A DNA stretch of 64,000 nucleotides from the NCBI RefSeq assembly GCF_000024865.1, contig NC_013595.1, positions 248,001 to 312,000 of the forward strand, read 5' to 3'. The position numbers and the translations under genes were made by a program. Origin of the DNA: Streptosporangium roseum DSM 43021. Lineage in GTDB: Bacteria; Actinomycetota; Actinomycetes; Streptosporangiales; Streptosporangiaceae. Of this stretch, positions 32,342 through 40,925 are shown piece by piece; within the stretch, counting starts at the first letter, position 1, and every line of letters starts with the position of its first letter. The notes beneath the pieces are model-generated. The model saw nothing but the letters and a program-made list of their open reading frames with translations. It was not told where the DNA came from and did not search any database.

Positions 32342-33243
32342 TCCACCCTTCTCCTGCGGGTGACCCACAGCTGCGCCATGGCGATGCCGAGCGTGATCAC
32401 GAAGAGTACTGTCGCGATCGCGGCGGCATAGCCGAAGTTGTTGCGTACGAAACCGCTGCGGTACAGCCAGGTCCCCAGCACCTGGGTCGAGTTGTCGGGA
32501 CCGCCGCCGGTCATCACCATGACCTCGTTGAACACCTGGAACGCGCCCGAGATGGTGACCATCATCATGAGGCCGGTCATCTCGCGCACCAGGGGGACCG
32601 TCACGTGGACGAAGCGGCGGATCGGCCCGGTGCCGTCGATGGCCGCGGCGCCGTAGATCTCGGAGGGGATGCGCTGGATCGCGACGGCGAACAGCAGGGT
32701 GGAGTACCCGAAACCCTGCCACTGGCTCATCGCGATGATCGCGAACATCGCGGTGTCCCCCTGGCCCAGCCAGGACTGGCCGAACCGCCCCAGCCCCACC
32801 GCTTCGAGCGCGTGGTTGAGCAGGCCCAGGTTGGGCTCGTAGACGAAGTAGAAGAGCAGGCCCGCGACGGTCAGCGAGATCGCCGAGGGGATGAAGTAGA
32901 TCGCCCGCAGGCCGCGCCGCCACCGCTCGCTGCGGATGCTCTCGACGAGCGCGGCCAGCAGGAGCGCGCCGAACACCTGGAACGCGATCGAGACCACCGC
33001 GTACAGCAGGTTGTTGCCGAACGACGACCAGAAGACCGGGTCGTCGACGAGCTTGCGGTAGTTCCCGAGCCCGACGTACTCCTGGCTGCCGCTGTAGATG
33101 TCCCACTTGAGCGTGCTGAACCCGAAGTTCTGCACGAGCGGCAGGTAGACGAACACCCCGACCAGCGCGAGGGCGGGGATGACCCACGCGAGCCCGAGTG
33201 CCCTTTGGAAGGGTGCCCTTCGGAAGATGGTGCGCACCGGCAT
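32335..33243 (-). CDS. Carbohydrate ABC transporter permease (MalF-type)
   Basis: A 302-residue permease with six TM helices, an extracytoplasmic loop with FSTLKWDIYSGSQEYVGLGN and the EAA loop EIYGAAAIDGTGPIRRFVHV. Companion of the MalG-type permease. The gene follows the solute-binding protein with a 20-bp gap and overlaps the next permease by 7 bp. Substrate is inferred from the neighbouring deglycase and kinase genes: a glycated amino acid or related sugar derivative. Confidence 0.93.
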   Translation of the reverse strand: MPVRTIFRRAPFQRALGLAWVIPALALVGVFVYLPLVQNFGFSTLKWDIYSGSQEYVGLGNYRKLVDDPVFWSSFGNNLLYAVVSIAFQVFGALLLAALVESIRSERWRRGLRAIYFIPSAISLTVAGLLFYFVYEPNLGLLNHALEAVGLGRFGQSWLGQGDTAMFAIIAMSQWQGFGYSTLLFAVAIQRIPSEIYGAAAIDGTGPIRRFVHVTVPLVREMTGLMMMVTISGAFQVFNEVMVMTGGGPDNSTQVLGTWLYRSGFVRNNFGYAAAIATVLFVITLGIAMAQLWVTRRRRVEW

Positions 33244-33263
33244 GCTCTCCTTCGCCGTGCGGG

Positions 33264-34583
33264 CTACTTGGCCGACGCCGAGGCCCGGCGCACGCTTTCG
33301 AGCACCTTCTCGGGGGTCGTGTCACCGCTGATGACGGCCTCCCCGCCGGCCAGCCACGCGTCGGCGACCTCGGGCACCGTCACCATGTCGAGCCAGCTGG
33401 CCAGCTGCGGCGCGCGGTTGACCATCTCGATGCCCTCGAACACGGCCTTGCTGGAGGTCTTGGGCGTGACGGCGCCGATGACCGTGCTGGGCTGGCCGTA
33501 CGGGGGCGAGGAGAGCTTCTCCGCGTTCTCAGATCCCGTGACGAACTTCATGAAGTCGACGGCGAGTGCCGCGCGCGGCGACCGGGCGTTGACGAGGTAT
33601 CCCTCGGGTGCCCCCTCGATCGCCTTGGGGTTGCCGCCGGCGCCCCCGGGGACGGGCAGCGGGAAGATGCCGAAGTCGTCGGGGGAGAGCCCCCGCCCGG
33701 CGGTCGCGTTGTCGAACTCCAGGACCTCCTGGTAGTACATCGCCGCCTTGCCCCTGGAGAACGCCTCCTGCGCCGAGGTGTAGAGCACGCCGTTGGTGCC
33801 GTCGCCGGTGTCGGTGCACGTGTCGACGAGGGTCTTGAACTGCTTGAGCGCGGTGACGTAGCCGGGGTGGTCGAGCTTGGCCGTCGCGGGACGGAAGTCG
33901 GCCTGGAGGGTGGCCTCCGGCACGGTGTAGGCGAACAGCTGCTGCAGGTAGTGCAGGGCGGGCCAGCCGTCCTTGTTGCCGAAGGCGACGGGTTCGTATC
34001 CCGCCTCGCGCAACGTGGGGCAGCTGCTGAGGAGCTCCTCGAAGGTGGCGGGCACCTTGACCCCGGCCTTGGCGAACGCGGCCTTGTTGTAGCCCATGAA
34101 CTTGCCGTTGTTGTAGAGGGGAATCCCGTAGTAGCGGCCGTCGTAGGCGAAGGCGGACAGCGACGCCTTGCTGAAGGTCCGTCCCCACGGGGTGTCGGGC
34201 CCGATCACCTTGCTGAGGTCGGCCGCGCGGCCACCCCGTACGAAGTTCTCCGCCCAGTTGCCGGTCCAGGTGAAGTAGATGTCGGGGAGGGCGTCGGAGG
34301 CCGTCAGGGTCTTGGTCTTGTCCTTGATGCTCTGATCGGTCTCCTGGATGAGCTCGATCTTCACTCCGGGGTGCAGCCGCTCGTACTCGGCGGCGAGGTC
34401 CTCGAAGTAGGGGCTGAGGGGATCGCCGGCGAACTTGGTGAGGATGCTCAGGGTGCCGGAGAACTCCGCTTCGGCGGCGACGTCGGCCGCGGGGGCGTTC
34501 GCCGGACCGCCGGAGCAGCCGGCGAGGGTGAGCACCGAGGCCCCGGCGAGTGCCGCGAACGTCGTCAGTGCGCGAGGGCGCAT
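33264..34583 (-). CDS. Extracellular solute-binding lipoprotein (family 1)
   Basis: A 439-residue lipoprotein: lipobox LAGCS with Cys22, then a family-1 sugar-binding fold (TLSILTKFAG, YERLHPGVKIELI, LPDIYFTWTGNW, YGIPLYNNGKFMGYNK and a C-terminal TTPEKVLESV). It captures the substrate outside the membrane and delivers it to the two permeases encoded downstream. First gene of the minus-strand operon; its promoter region carries a TGATACCGGTACCA operator at 34699, so LacI-type repression is expected. Confidence 0.92.
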   Translation of the reverse strand: MRPRALTTFAALAGASVLTLAGCSGGPANAPAADVAAEAEFSGTLSILTKFAGDPLSPYFEDLAAEYERLHPGVKIELIQETDQSIKDKTKTLTASDALPDIYFTWTGNWAENFVRGGRAADLSKVIGPDTPWGRTFSKASLSAFAYDGRYYGIPLYNNGKFMGYNKAAFAKAGVKVPATFEELLSSCPTLREAGYEPVAFGNKDGWPALHYLQQLFAYTVPEATLQADFRPATAKLDHPGYVTALKQFKTLVDTCTDTGDGTNGVLYTSAQEAFSRGKAAMYYQEVLEFDNATAGRGLSPDDFGIFPLPVPGGAGGNPKAIEGAPEGYLVNARSPRAALAVDFMKFVTGSENAEKLSSPPYGQPSTVIGAVTPKTSSKAVFEGIEMVNRAPQLASWLDMVTVPEVADAWLAGGEAVISGDTTPEKVLESVRRASASAK

Positions 34584-34698
34584 GGGCTTCCTTTCTCTCG
34601 GGGGGAGAAGGGGACCGCCGGTGCTGAGGCACCTCAGATCCGCCGTGGGGGTGTCTCTGACACGAACCGCTTGGTGTCGGCTGACTGTACAGAGGATC

Positions 34699-34712
34699 TG
34701 ATACCGGTACCA
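34699..34712. promoter_or_regulatory. LacI-type operator O1 (near-perfect)
   Basis: TGATACCGGTACCA, differing from O2 at one position, 116 bp upstream of the solute-binding protein start. The central CCGG with flanking TGATA fits LacI-family operators. Confidence 0.75.
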
Positions 34713-34854
34713 GAGCTGAAATCAAGATCTTCTTTTCGAGGTCGGCTCCGGCTTCGCTATCTCCTATATAACCGCAGATCGGATAGGTAAATAATCTCGC
34801 CGACGGGTGTGGTGTTGACGTCGTGCGACTTCCTGTGCCAGCGTGATCCCCGCG

Positions 34855-34868
34855 TGATACCGGTATCA
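34855..34868. promoter_or_regulatory. LacI-type operator O2 (perfect palindrome)
   Basis: TGATACCGGTATCA, a perfect 14-bp palindrome 48 bp before the ATG of the SIS gene. O1 and O2 are 156 bp apart, permitting looping by a tetrameric repressor or separate control of the two operons by the LacI encoded at 37083. Confidence 0.85.
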
Positions 34869-34915
34869 GGCCGCAGGGCGGCGCCGGCCGCAAGCATTCC
34901 CGAAAGGACGCGAAG

Positions 34916-35917
34916 ATGCTCGGATTCAACGAGCCGGAATTCCTCTCGCAGATGGCGAGCGCGGTGGCACTGCGCCCCCGGATCGAGGAACTCGTCGATC
35001 GACTCGTGGACGAGGGGTTCGACAACCTCCTTCTCGTCGGCGCCGGCGGCACCTACGCCCAGATGTGGCCGTATGAGCACCTCGCCCGGCGCAGCTCCGC
35101 CCTCAACGTGCGCGCCGTGATCGCGGCGGAGCTGGTCGCCTCGGGCGACGCGACCCTCGGCGGACGCTCGGTGGCGATCTTCACCTCGGTCACGGGCACG
35201 ACCGACGACAGCATCCGCGCCATCGAGTACTGCAGGTCCAGGGGGGCCTACACGGTCGGCTTCACCGGATACCCCGAGTCGCCCATCGCCCGGAACGTCG
35301 ACATCGCCCTCATCTCGGAGCCGAAGACCTGGCCCTTCGACGTGCAGTTGCTGCTCTTCATGGGCCGGCTGCTCTCGCGGAGGGGCGAGTTCGACGGCTA
35401 CGAGAAGCTCGCCGACGAGCTGGCGGACATCCCGCGGATCCTCGTCGACGTGGCGGAGCGGGCCGAGCCGGCGGCGTCCGCCTTCGCCGAGGCCCACAAG
35501 GACACCGGCTACCACTTCCTCATCGGCGGTGGAAACCTATGGGGATTCACCTACCTGTACTCCATGTGCATCCTTGAGGAGATGCAGTGGCTGCGCACCA
35601 CCAGGGTGCACAGCGCCGAGTTCTTCCACGGCTCCCTCGAACTACTCGAACCGGACACAAGTGTGATCATCTTTCAGGGGGAGGACGAGACACGTCCCCT
35701 CACCGACCGCGCCGAGTCCTTCGCCAGGCGCGTCTCGAAGGACGTCACCGTCTTCGACACGCGTGACTACCCCCTCATAGGGATCAGCCCGGAGTTCCGC
35801 GGCCTCCTCGCGCCGCTCGTGCTCGACACCGTGATGGGCCGCGTCAGCAAGCACCTCGAAAGGGTGCGCGACCACTCACTCGACCTGCGCCGTTACTACC
35901 GCGTCATGGACTACTGA
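34916..35917 (+). CDS. SIS-domain sugar isomerase, FrlB-like deglycase
   Basis: A 333-residue protein with two SIS modules: LLLVGAGGTYAQMWPYEHLA and VAIFTSVTGTTDDSIRAIEY in the first, YHFLIGGGNLWGFTYLYSMC in the second, plus ILEEMQWLRTTRVHSAEFFHGSLE-type catalytic segment. This arrangement is that of FrlB/FraB deglycases, which split 6-phosphofructosyl-amino acids into glucose 6-phosphate and the free amino acid. ATG 34916 has GAAAGGACG upstream. With the kinase downstream it would complete Amadori-product breakdown. Its final codons are duplicated after the stop. Exact substrate unknown. Confidence 0.8.
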   Translation: MLGFNEPEFLSQMASAVALRPRIEELVDRLVDEGFDNLLLVGAGGTYAQMWPYEHLARRSSALNVRAVIAAELVASGDATLGGRSVAIFTSVTGTTDDSIRAIEYCRSRGAYTVGFTGYPESPIARNVDIALISEPKTWPFDVQLLLFMGRLLSRRGEFDGYEKLADELADIPRILVDVAERAEPAASAFAEAHKDTGYHFLIGGGNLWGFTYLYSMCILEEMQWLRTTRVHSAEFFHGSLELLEPDTSVIIFQGEDETRPLTDRAESFARRVSKDVTVFDTRDYPLIGISPEFRGLLAPLVLDTVMGRVSKHLERVRDHSLDLRRYYRVMDY

Positions 35918-35974
35918 GTACTACCGCGTCATGGACCACTGAGCGCCACCACCACCGCGTCGTGGACCACTGAG
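35894..35974. repeat. Triplicated 3' end of the SIS gene
   Basis: A 25-bp unit, TACTACCGCGTCATGGACTA plus CTGAG at 35894-35918, is repeated at 35919-35943 with one change, and in degenerate form at 35950-35974. Each copy would encode a tail such as YYRVMDH followed by a stop, so only the first is used. A tandem duplication of the gene's last codons. Confidence 0.85.
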
Positions 35975-35985
35975 CCCCGCCTCCC

Positions 35986-36018
35986 GCCCCCGCCCGGAGG
36001 ATCGTCCCGGGCGGGGGC
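35986..36018. terminator. Strong hairpin downstream of the SIS gene
   Basis: GCCCCCGCCCGG and CCGGGCGGGGGC pair over 12 bp around a 9-base loop, right after the tandem repeats. It would reduce read-through from the SIS gene into the kinase gene, or define partial termination in the operon. Confidence 0.7.
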
Positions 36019-36113
36019 ACCCCACGCGCGGCCTTCGGCGACCGCACCCTCGCACATGCCACAACCGAACCGTCCGCGTACGCCGGTGCCCCGCCGGCGC
36101 CCGCGCACCCTCC

Positions 36114-36143
36114 CGGGCCCCGCTCCGTGACGCGCGGGGCCCG
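36114..36143. terminator. Second hairpin in the leader of the kinase gene
   Basis: CGGGCCCCGC and GCGGGGCCCG form a 10-bp stem with a 10-base loop, 15 bp before the ATG of the kinase gene and just before its ribosome-binding site ACAGGAGC. It may attenuate or block access to the start. Confidence 0.55.
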
Positions 36144-36158
36144 CGCACAGGAGCATCC

Positions 36159-37070
36159 ATGAGAGTCCTCGGCTTCGGCGACAACATCGTCGACCGATTC
36201 GTCGACCGCGGCATCGACTATCCGGGCGGCAACAGTGTGAACGTCGCCGTCTACGCCCACCGCCTCGGCCTCGGAGCCGCCTACCTGGGGGTCTTCGGCG
36301 ACGACGACCTCGGCCGGTTCCTGGGCGAGGCGATCGCCGCCCAGGGGGTCGCCGTCGACCGCTGCGCCGTACGGGCCGGTGAGACCGGCGTCTCCATCCT
36401 GCGCGTCGACGACGGCGACCGTGTCTTCCTCGGCTGGAACGGCGGCGGGGTCACGGTGCGGGAGCCGCTCGTGCTCGACGACGGGCTGCTCGAATACGTG
36501 TCGTCCTTCGACCTCGCGCATTCGAGCGTGTACTCCCGCAGCGAGAGCGAACTGCCGAAACTGGCCGGGCTCGACACGCTGGTGAGCTTCGACCTCTCCA
36601 GCGAGGAGGAGTTCCGCACCCCCTCCTATCTCGACCGCGTCTGCCCGCACGCCGACCTGGTGCTGCTGTCGTGCTCCCACCTCGACGGAGCCGCCACGCG
36701 CGCGCTCCTGGCCGAGGTCGTACGGCGGGGCGCGCGGCTCGCGCTCGCCACCCGCGGCGTGGACGGAGCGATCGCGTACGACGGCCGCGTCACTGTCGAG
36801 ACCCCGGCGCGCCGGGTGGAGGACCCGCGAGAGATCATCGACACGATGGGCTGCGGTGACGCCTTCCTCGCCGGGTTCGCGGTCGCGCTGCTGCGCGGCG
36901 GCTGGTCCGCGCACACCCCGCCGCGGCGCCACATGATCGAGCGCGCCCTGCGCGAGGGCGCGGAGACGGCCTACGGGCAGTGTCTCGTCGAAGGCGCGTT
37001 CGGCTACGGCAGGCCCGCGGGGCAACCGGCCGTGGCTAGCATGTGGCGAGCCTCCGAACGTGAGAAATGA
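36159..37070 (+). CDS. PfkB-family sugar kinase, FrlD-like
   Basis: A 303-residue ribokinase-fold kinase: N-terminal GDNIVDRFVDRGIDYPGGNSVN (the sugar-binding GGN), LGVFGDDDLGRFL, and the C-terminal DTMGCGDAFLAGFAVALL with the catalytic Asp and anion hole. The short form with GDN-x-VD at the start and GNSVN is that of fructoselysine 6-kinase FrlD, which phosphorylates the imported Amadori compound before FrlB acts. ATG 36159 follows ACAGGAGC. The LacI gene follows after 12 bp, so they are cotranscribed. Confidence 0.82.
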   Translation: MRVLGFGDNIVDRFVDRGIDYPGGNSVNVAVYAHRLGLGAAYLGVFGDDDLGRFLGEAIAAQGVAVDRCAVRAGETGVSILRVDDGDRVFLGWNGGGVTVREPLVLDDGLLEYVSSFDLAHSSVYSRSESELPKLAGLDTLVSFDLSSEEEFRTPSYLDRVCPHADLVLLSCSHLDGAATRALLAEVVRRGARLALATRGVDGAIAYDGRVTVETPARRVEDPREIIDTMGCGDAFLAGFAVALLRGGWSAHTPPRRHMIERALREGAETAYGQCLVEGAFGYGRPAGQPAVASMWRASEREK

Positions 37071-37082
37071 GGGACGCCATCC

Positions 37083-38180
37083 ATGCCAGCTGACCGGGGC
37101 CAGGCGGCGGGGCCGCCGACGATCTCCGAGGTGGCCGCCGAGGCCGGTGTCGGCCGCGCGACCGCGGCCCGCACGCTCGGCGGGTATGGGTATGTCAGCC
37201 CGGAGCTGCGGGAGCGGGTGCTCGCGGCGGCCGAGAAACTCGGCTACCGCGCGAACGCGCTCGCGCGCAGCATGTCGACAGGGGTGAGCCACACCCTGGG
37301 GGTGATCGTCGCCGACATCGGCAACCCCTTCTTCGCCGGCGTGGTGCGCGGGATCTCCGACACCTCCCGGGCCCGGGGCTTCGACACGATCGTGCTGAGC
37401 ACGTACGAGGATCTCGACGAGGAGGTCGCGGCGACGAACGTGCTCATCGACAAGCGCGTCGACGGCGTCATCATCGCGTCGGCCGCGGTCGACCGCGGCG
37501 AGGTCGCGCACATCAGGGCGGCGATGGACCGGGGCATCCCCGTCGTGCTCGTCGACCGCGCGGTCGCGTCGCTCGATCTCGACGCGGTCGTCATCGACAA
37601 CCGCGAGGCGGCGCGGGAGGCGGTCGAGATGCTCATCGCGGCCGGGCACCGCCGCGTCGGGTTCGTGTGGGGGCCGCCCGCGTCGGAGGCGCCCGCGACC
37701 CGGCGTGGACTGCTGGCGGCGGCGTCCCGCAACCTGTGGACCGACGGGGAGCGGCTGCGCGGCTATCTCGACGCGCTCGACGACGCGCGCATCCCCTTCG
37801 ATCCCGAGCTGGTGATGGTCGGCCGCAAGACCGAGGAGCGGGCGACCCAGGAGGTCGCCCGCATGCTCGCCCTCCCCGACCGCATCACCGCCGTGTTCTG
37901 CACCGAGACCGACGCGGTGACGGGCGCCCTGCGCGCCCTGCGGGCGGCGGGGCTCTCCTACCCGCGCGACATCGCGCTGATCGGGTTCGACGACAGCGCG
38001 TGGGCGGCGGTCATGGAGCCGCCCCTGACGATGATCGAACAGCCCGTGCACCGGCTCGGCGCGAAGGCGGCGGAGGTGCTCCTCGACACCCTTGAGGGGG
38101 CCGAGCCCCGCCGCGAGAGGCACACACTCCGCTCACGCCTCATCGTGCGGGCCTCGGTCGCCCCGCCGCCCGAGGCCTGA
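37083..38180 (+). CDS. LacI-family repressor of the fructosamine-type locus
   Basis: A 365-residue regulator: helix-turn-helix TISEVAAEAGVGRATAARTL (about 13-32), hinge ANALARSMSTG, and a periplasmic-binding-like core starting LGVIVADIGNPFFAGVVRGI and ending IGFDDSAWAAVMEPPLTMIE. It sits 12 bp after the kinase gene. The two TGATACCGG operators in the divergent control region at 34.7-34.9 kb are its probable targets, with a phosphorylated or free Amadori sugar as inducer (inference). Its stop codon overlaps a small hairpin. Confidence 0.9.
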   Translation: MPADRGQAAGPPTISEVAAEAGVGRATAARTLGGYGYVSPELRERVLAAAEKLGYRANALARSMSTGVSHTLGVIVADIGNPFFAGVVRGISDTSRARGFDTIVLSTYEDLDEEVAATNVLIDKRVDGVIIASAAVDRGEVAHIRAAMDRGIPVVLVDRAVASLDLDAVVIDNREAAREAVEMLIAAGHRRVGFVWGPPASEAPATRRGLLAAASRNLWTDGERLRGYLDALDDARIPFDPELVMVGRKTEERATQEVARMLALPDRITAVFCTETDAVTGALRALRAAGLSYPRDIALIGFDDSAWAAVMEPPLTMIEQPVHRLGAKAAEVLLDTLEGAEPRRERHTLRSRLIVRASVAPPPEA

Positions 38181-38199
38181 GGCGGCGGCGTCCTCAGGC
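38175..38199 (+). terminator. Hairpin overlapping the LacI stop
   Basis: GCCTGAGG (38175-38182, includes the TGA stop) pairs with CCTCAGGC (38192-38199) around a 9-base loop. Probably ends the SIS-kinase-LacI transcript. Confidence 0.5.
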
Positions 38200-38226
38200 C
38201 GGTGTCCATCGCCTAAAGTCAAGCGA

Positions 38227-39423
38227 ATGGCCCCGAACCCTTCCCGGCTGGCCTGGCTGGACGCCCTGCGGGGACCCGCCGCCCTGGCCGTCGCGCTCCA
38301 TCACGCCGCCTGGACCTTCATCCCGGGCCTCTGGGCCGAAGTGGACCGCAGGATCGACGTCGGCACCTGGGGCGTCTTCGTGTTCTTCCTGGTCAGCGGC
38401 TATATCATCCCCGCCTCCCTGGAACGGCGCGGTGACCTGCGAGCCTTCTGGATCGGCCGGGCCTTCCGCCTCCTCCCCCTGCTGCTGGCCGCCCTCGGCC
38501 TGGCGCTTCTCCTCGCGTACGGCGGCGCGTTCGTCCTTCACCCGGGCCTGAGCACGCGCCCCCTGCCCCTCGTCGTCCTCGGGAACGTGACGATGCTGCA
38601 GGAACTTCTCGGCGTGCCCGCTGTCATCGACGTGATGTGGACGCTCTCCTACGAGATGGCCTTCTACCTGCTGGCGGTCGGGCTGTTCGCCATGCGGCAG
38701 GCACACCGGTCGGCCACGACCGCGGTCGTCCTGGCGCTGCTGGCCGTACTCCTCGGACTCCTGCTGCCGGGCGCGACCATCAGCGGCCGCGCCGACCTGG
38801 TCGCGGCGCTTCTCGGGGTCGCGGTCGTCGCGGTCGTCGCCGTATCGGCGTGGGCGCGCGGGGGGACACGCGCCGCCGCCGCGGTGACAGGCGGCCTCCT
38901 CGGCCTGGCGCTGGTGATCCTGGGGAGCCGGATCGGCGCGTGGCAGGGGCTGACCGTCCTGGCCATGATGTTCGCCGGCACGGCCGTGTACCGTGCCGAG
39001 CAGGGGACGATCCGGTGGCGTACCGCGATCGCCGCCGTGCTGACGGTCCTGGCCTGCGGGGTCTTCGCCAAGGACGATCCCGGCTGGGCGCCGGCGATCC
39101 TGCTGGCCGCCGGCTTCTTCGCGGCCGCGTTCGCGCTGCGGCACAGGTCGTTCCCCCGCTGGCTCGCCCACCTCGGGGTGATCAGCTTCTCCCTCTATCT
39201 GCTCCACCCGCTCCTGCTGCGGGTGAGCCCGAACCTGCCGCTGTTCTTCCTCGTCCTGGTGCCGCTCGGCTACCTGACCCACCGCCTGATCGAGGCACCC
39301 GCCCAGCGCCTCGGCAGGCGGCTGACCCGGCCTCCGGCGGAGGGACGACCGGCGTCGGACGGGCCTCCGGACGAGGCGCCGGGCCTGCTCGGCTGTGCGC
39401 CAGGCGCCGATCACGAGCGTTGA
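38227..39423 (+). CDS. Acyltransferase family 3 membrane protein
   Basis: A 398-residue protein with about ten TM helices. The N-terminal LAWLDALRGPAALAVALHHA (Arg and His of the family-3 active region), GVFVFFLVSGYIIPASLERR and FWIGRAFRLLP are characteristic of OafA/NodX-type enzymes, which O-acylate surface sugars or secondary metabolites. ATG 38227 is the first start beyond the LacI gene; upstream frame overlaps LacI and is not used. No ribosome-binding site stands out, and the gene appears monocistronic. Confidence 0.88.
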   Translation: MAPNPSRLAWLDALRGPAALAVALHHAAWTFIPGLWAEVDRRIDVGTWGVFVFFLVSGYIIPASLERRGDLRAFWIGRAFRLLPLLLAALGLALLLAYGGAFVLHPGLSTRPLPLVVLGNVTMLQELLGVPAVIDVMWTLSYEMAFYLLAVGLFAMRQAHRSATTAVVLALLAVLLGLLLPGATISGRADLVAALLGVAVVAVVAVSAWARGGTRAAAAVTGGLLGLALVILGSRIGAWQGLTVLAMMFAGTAVYRAEQGTIRWRTAIAAVLTVLACGVFAKDDPGWAPAILLAAGFFAAAFALRHRSFPRWLAHLGVISFSLYLLHPLLLRVSPNLPLFFLVLVPLGYLTHRLIEAPAQRLGRRLTRPPAEGRPASDGPPDEAPGLLGCAPGADHER

Positions 39424-39548
39424 CGCCGGTGGTCCCATGTACAGCGGTGCGGCCCGGGACGACCGGGAGGCGCGGACCGTCTGTACGGCTCGGGCAATCC
39501 ATGTAAACCTGTCCGCACCGGCAGAACGATCTAGGGTGGACACGGCAT

Positions 39549-40217
39549 ATGGCAGGGTCACTGGTCGCGTACCTGGCGTCGTTGCGGTACGCCGCCCCCC
39601 TTCATCTCGCGGCACCCGCAGAGCCGGCCACGTACGGGCTGGGGGTGCGCTGGACGGACCCGCTCCTCATCGCCTGCGCGATCGTGCCCGCCGTGCTCTT
39701 CGCGCTCGCGCGGCGTGACGCCGGTGGCCGTGCCAGGATCGGCTGCCTGGGGTGGCTGCTGAGGCTGGGGACCCTGTGGGCGGGGGCGAACGTGATGGCG
39801 TATCCGGCCGGCGTGCTGATGTACCTGGGCACCGCGGAGCTGAGCCGGCACCCCGAGGCCTGGCTGGTGACCGCCGCGTCGCCGTTCGCGGCGCTGGCGA
39901 TGGCGTGGTGGTTCCGGCCCGCTTTCCCGCCACTACGCGTGCCGTACCTCCTGCTGCGCGCCCACGGCGACCACGCCGACGTATTGAAGATCACGAGTCA
40001 GGACAAGACGCGACTCGACAGCCACATCCATCTCCCCCTGGAGAAGTGGCACAGGGTGCTGGACAAGGAGAGCTGGCTGGAATTGAGAGTGACCCCGCTG
40101 GCGTACGGAAACTTCTACAACCTGCGCGGGCTGTGCCGGTACGGCGTGTGGCGGGACGCCAGGAAGCGGAGCCTGCCGGCCCGGGAGCGGCCGGGCACCG
40201 GCGCGCGGACGCGCTGA
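39549..40217 (+). CDS. Membrane protein of unknown function
   Basis: A 222-residue protein with about three to four TM helices in its first 140 residues (LLIACAIVPAVLFALA, LGTLWAGANVMAYPAGVLMY and AWLVTAASPFAALAMAWWF) and a basic cytoplasmic tail with HIHLPLEKWHRVLDKESWLE. No family recognised. ATG 39549 lies after AGGGTGGA. Between an acyltransferase gene and a convergent TetR gene. Confidence 0.55.
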   Translation: MAGSLVAYLASLRYAAPLHLAAPAEPATYGLGVRWTDPLLIACAIVPAVLFALARRDAGGRARIGCLGWLLRLGTLWAGANVMAYPAGVLMYLGTAELSRHPEAWLVTAASPFAALAMAWWFRPAFPPLRVPYLLLRAHGDHADVLKITSQDKTRLDSHIHLPLEKWHRVLDKESWLELRVTPLAYGNFYNLRGLCRYGVWRDARKRSLPARERPGTGARTR

Positions 40218-40329
40218 CCGTCCGGATATCCGGAACCGGGAGCAACCGGCCGGTCCCGGTGCCGCACGCCGTCCTCGACGCCTCGCTCCACGCCGTGGCC
40301 GTGGCCGGGGCCATGACCGCGGCCACGGA

Positions 40330-40917
40330 TCACGGCCGGCCGGGCGCGGCGAGAAGCTGGCCGACCAGCAGCCCCAGGCGCTGGTCCCACTGTCCGGCGC
40401 GGAGCCGGCCTCCGCGGGCGAGCGTGACGAGGCCGTGCATCGCGCTCCACGCGACCTCGGTGAACGTCTCGGCGTCGCGGTCGCCGGCCGCCGATGTGCA
40501 CACGGCGAGCAGCTCCCCGAAGGCGGCCTTCAGCGGTGCGGGTGAGTCGGGGCGCCCGAACGGCAGGTCGGTGGCGAGCGTGAACATGGCGTCGTACAGC
40601 GCGGGGTTGGCGTCCGCGAAGCCGGTGTAGGCGCGGGCGACGGCGGTCAGCGCCTCCGCCGGGGTGGCCGCCGAGGCGCGGGCACGGCTCAGCGCGCCGG
40701 CCAGTTCCTCGAATCCCTCCAGCGCGACCGCGGTCACGATGGCGTCCTTGCCCGCGAAGTGGCTGTAGAGGACCGGCTGGCTGTATTCGATCCGCTCGGC
40801 CAGGCGGCGTGTGGTGACGGCCTCCCAGCCCTCGGTCTCGGCCAGCTCGCGGGCCGTCTTGACGATCAACCGGTGACGGTGCGTCCGCTCGCGTTCGCGG
40901 CGCTCTTGAATGGACAT
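40330..40917 (-). CDS. TetR-family repressor, probable regulator of the DUF4267 gene
   Basis: A 195-residue TetR protein. The N-terminal helix-turn-helix reads ARELAETEGWEAVTTRRLAE followed by RIEYSQPVLYSHFAGKDAIV; the C-terminal domain (about 80-190) has TEVAWSAMHGLVTLARGGRL of the TetR_C_13/WHG type. Its promoter carries CTAGCAGCGCTAG at 40927-40939, 10 bp before the start. The same core occurs in reverse before the DUF4267 gene at 24.05 kb, and TetR/DUF4267 pairs are commonly adjacent, so a shared regulon is likely. ATG 40917 is the natural start. Confidence 0.88.
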   Translation of the reverse strand: MSIQERRERERTHRHRLIVKTARELAETEGWEAVTTRRLAERIEYSQPVLYSHFAGKDAIVTAVALEGFEELAGALSRARASAATPAEALTAVARAYTGFADANPALYDAMFTLATDLPFGRPDSPAPLKAAFGELLAVCTSAAGDRDAETFTEVAWSAMHGLVTLARGGRLRAGQWDQRLGLLVGQLLAAPGRP

Positions 40918-40925
40918 GACCTCAG

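Larger units (their letters stand above)
34584..34915. promoter_or_regulatory. Divergent control region of the fructosamine-type locus
   Basis: 332 bp between the ABC operon (leftward) and the SIS gene (rightward). It contains two copies of a TGATACCGGTAT/CCA palindrome and an AT-rich stretch (34723-34797, with CTATATAA and TAGGTAAATAATC) suited to promoters. No gene. Confidence 0.75.

Noticed and set aside
35904..38123. 739-codon minus-strand frame opposite the kinase and LacI genes
   Set aside because: Antisense artefact of GC bias; all recognisable motifs lie on the plus strand.
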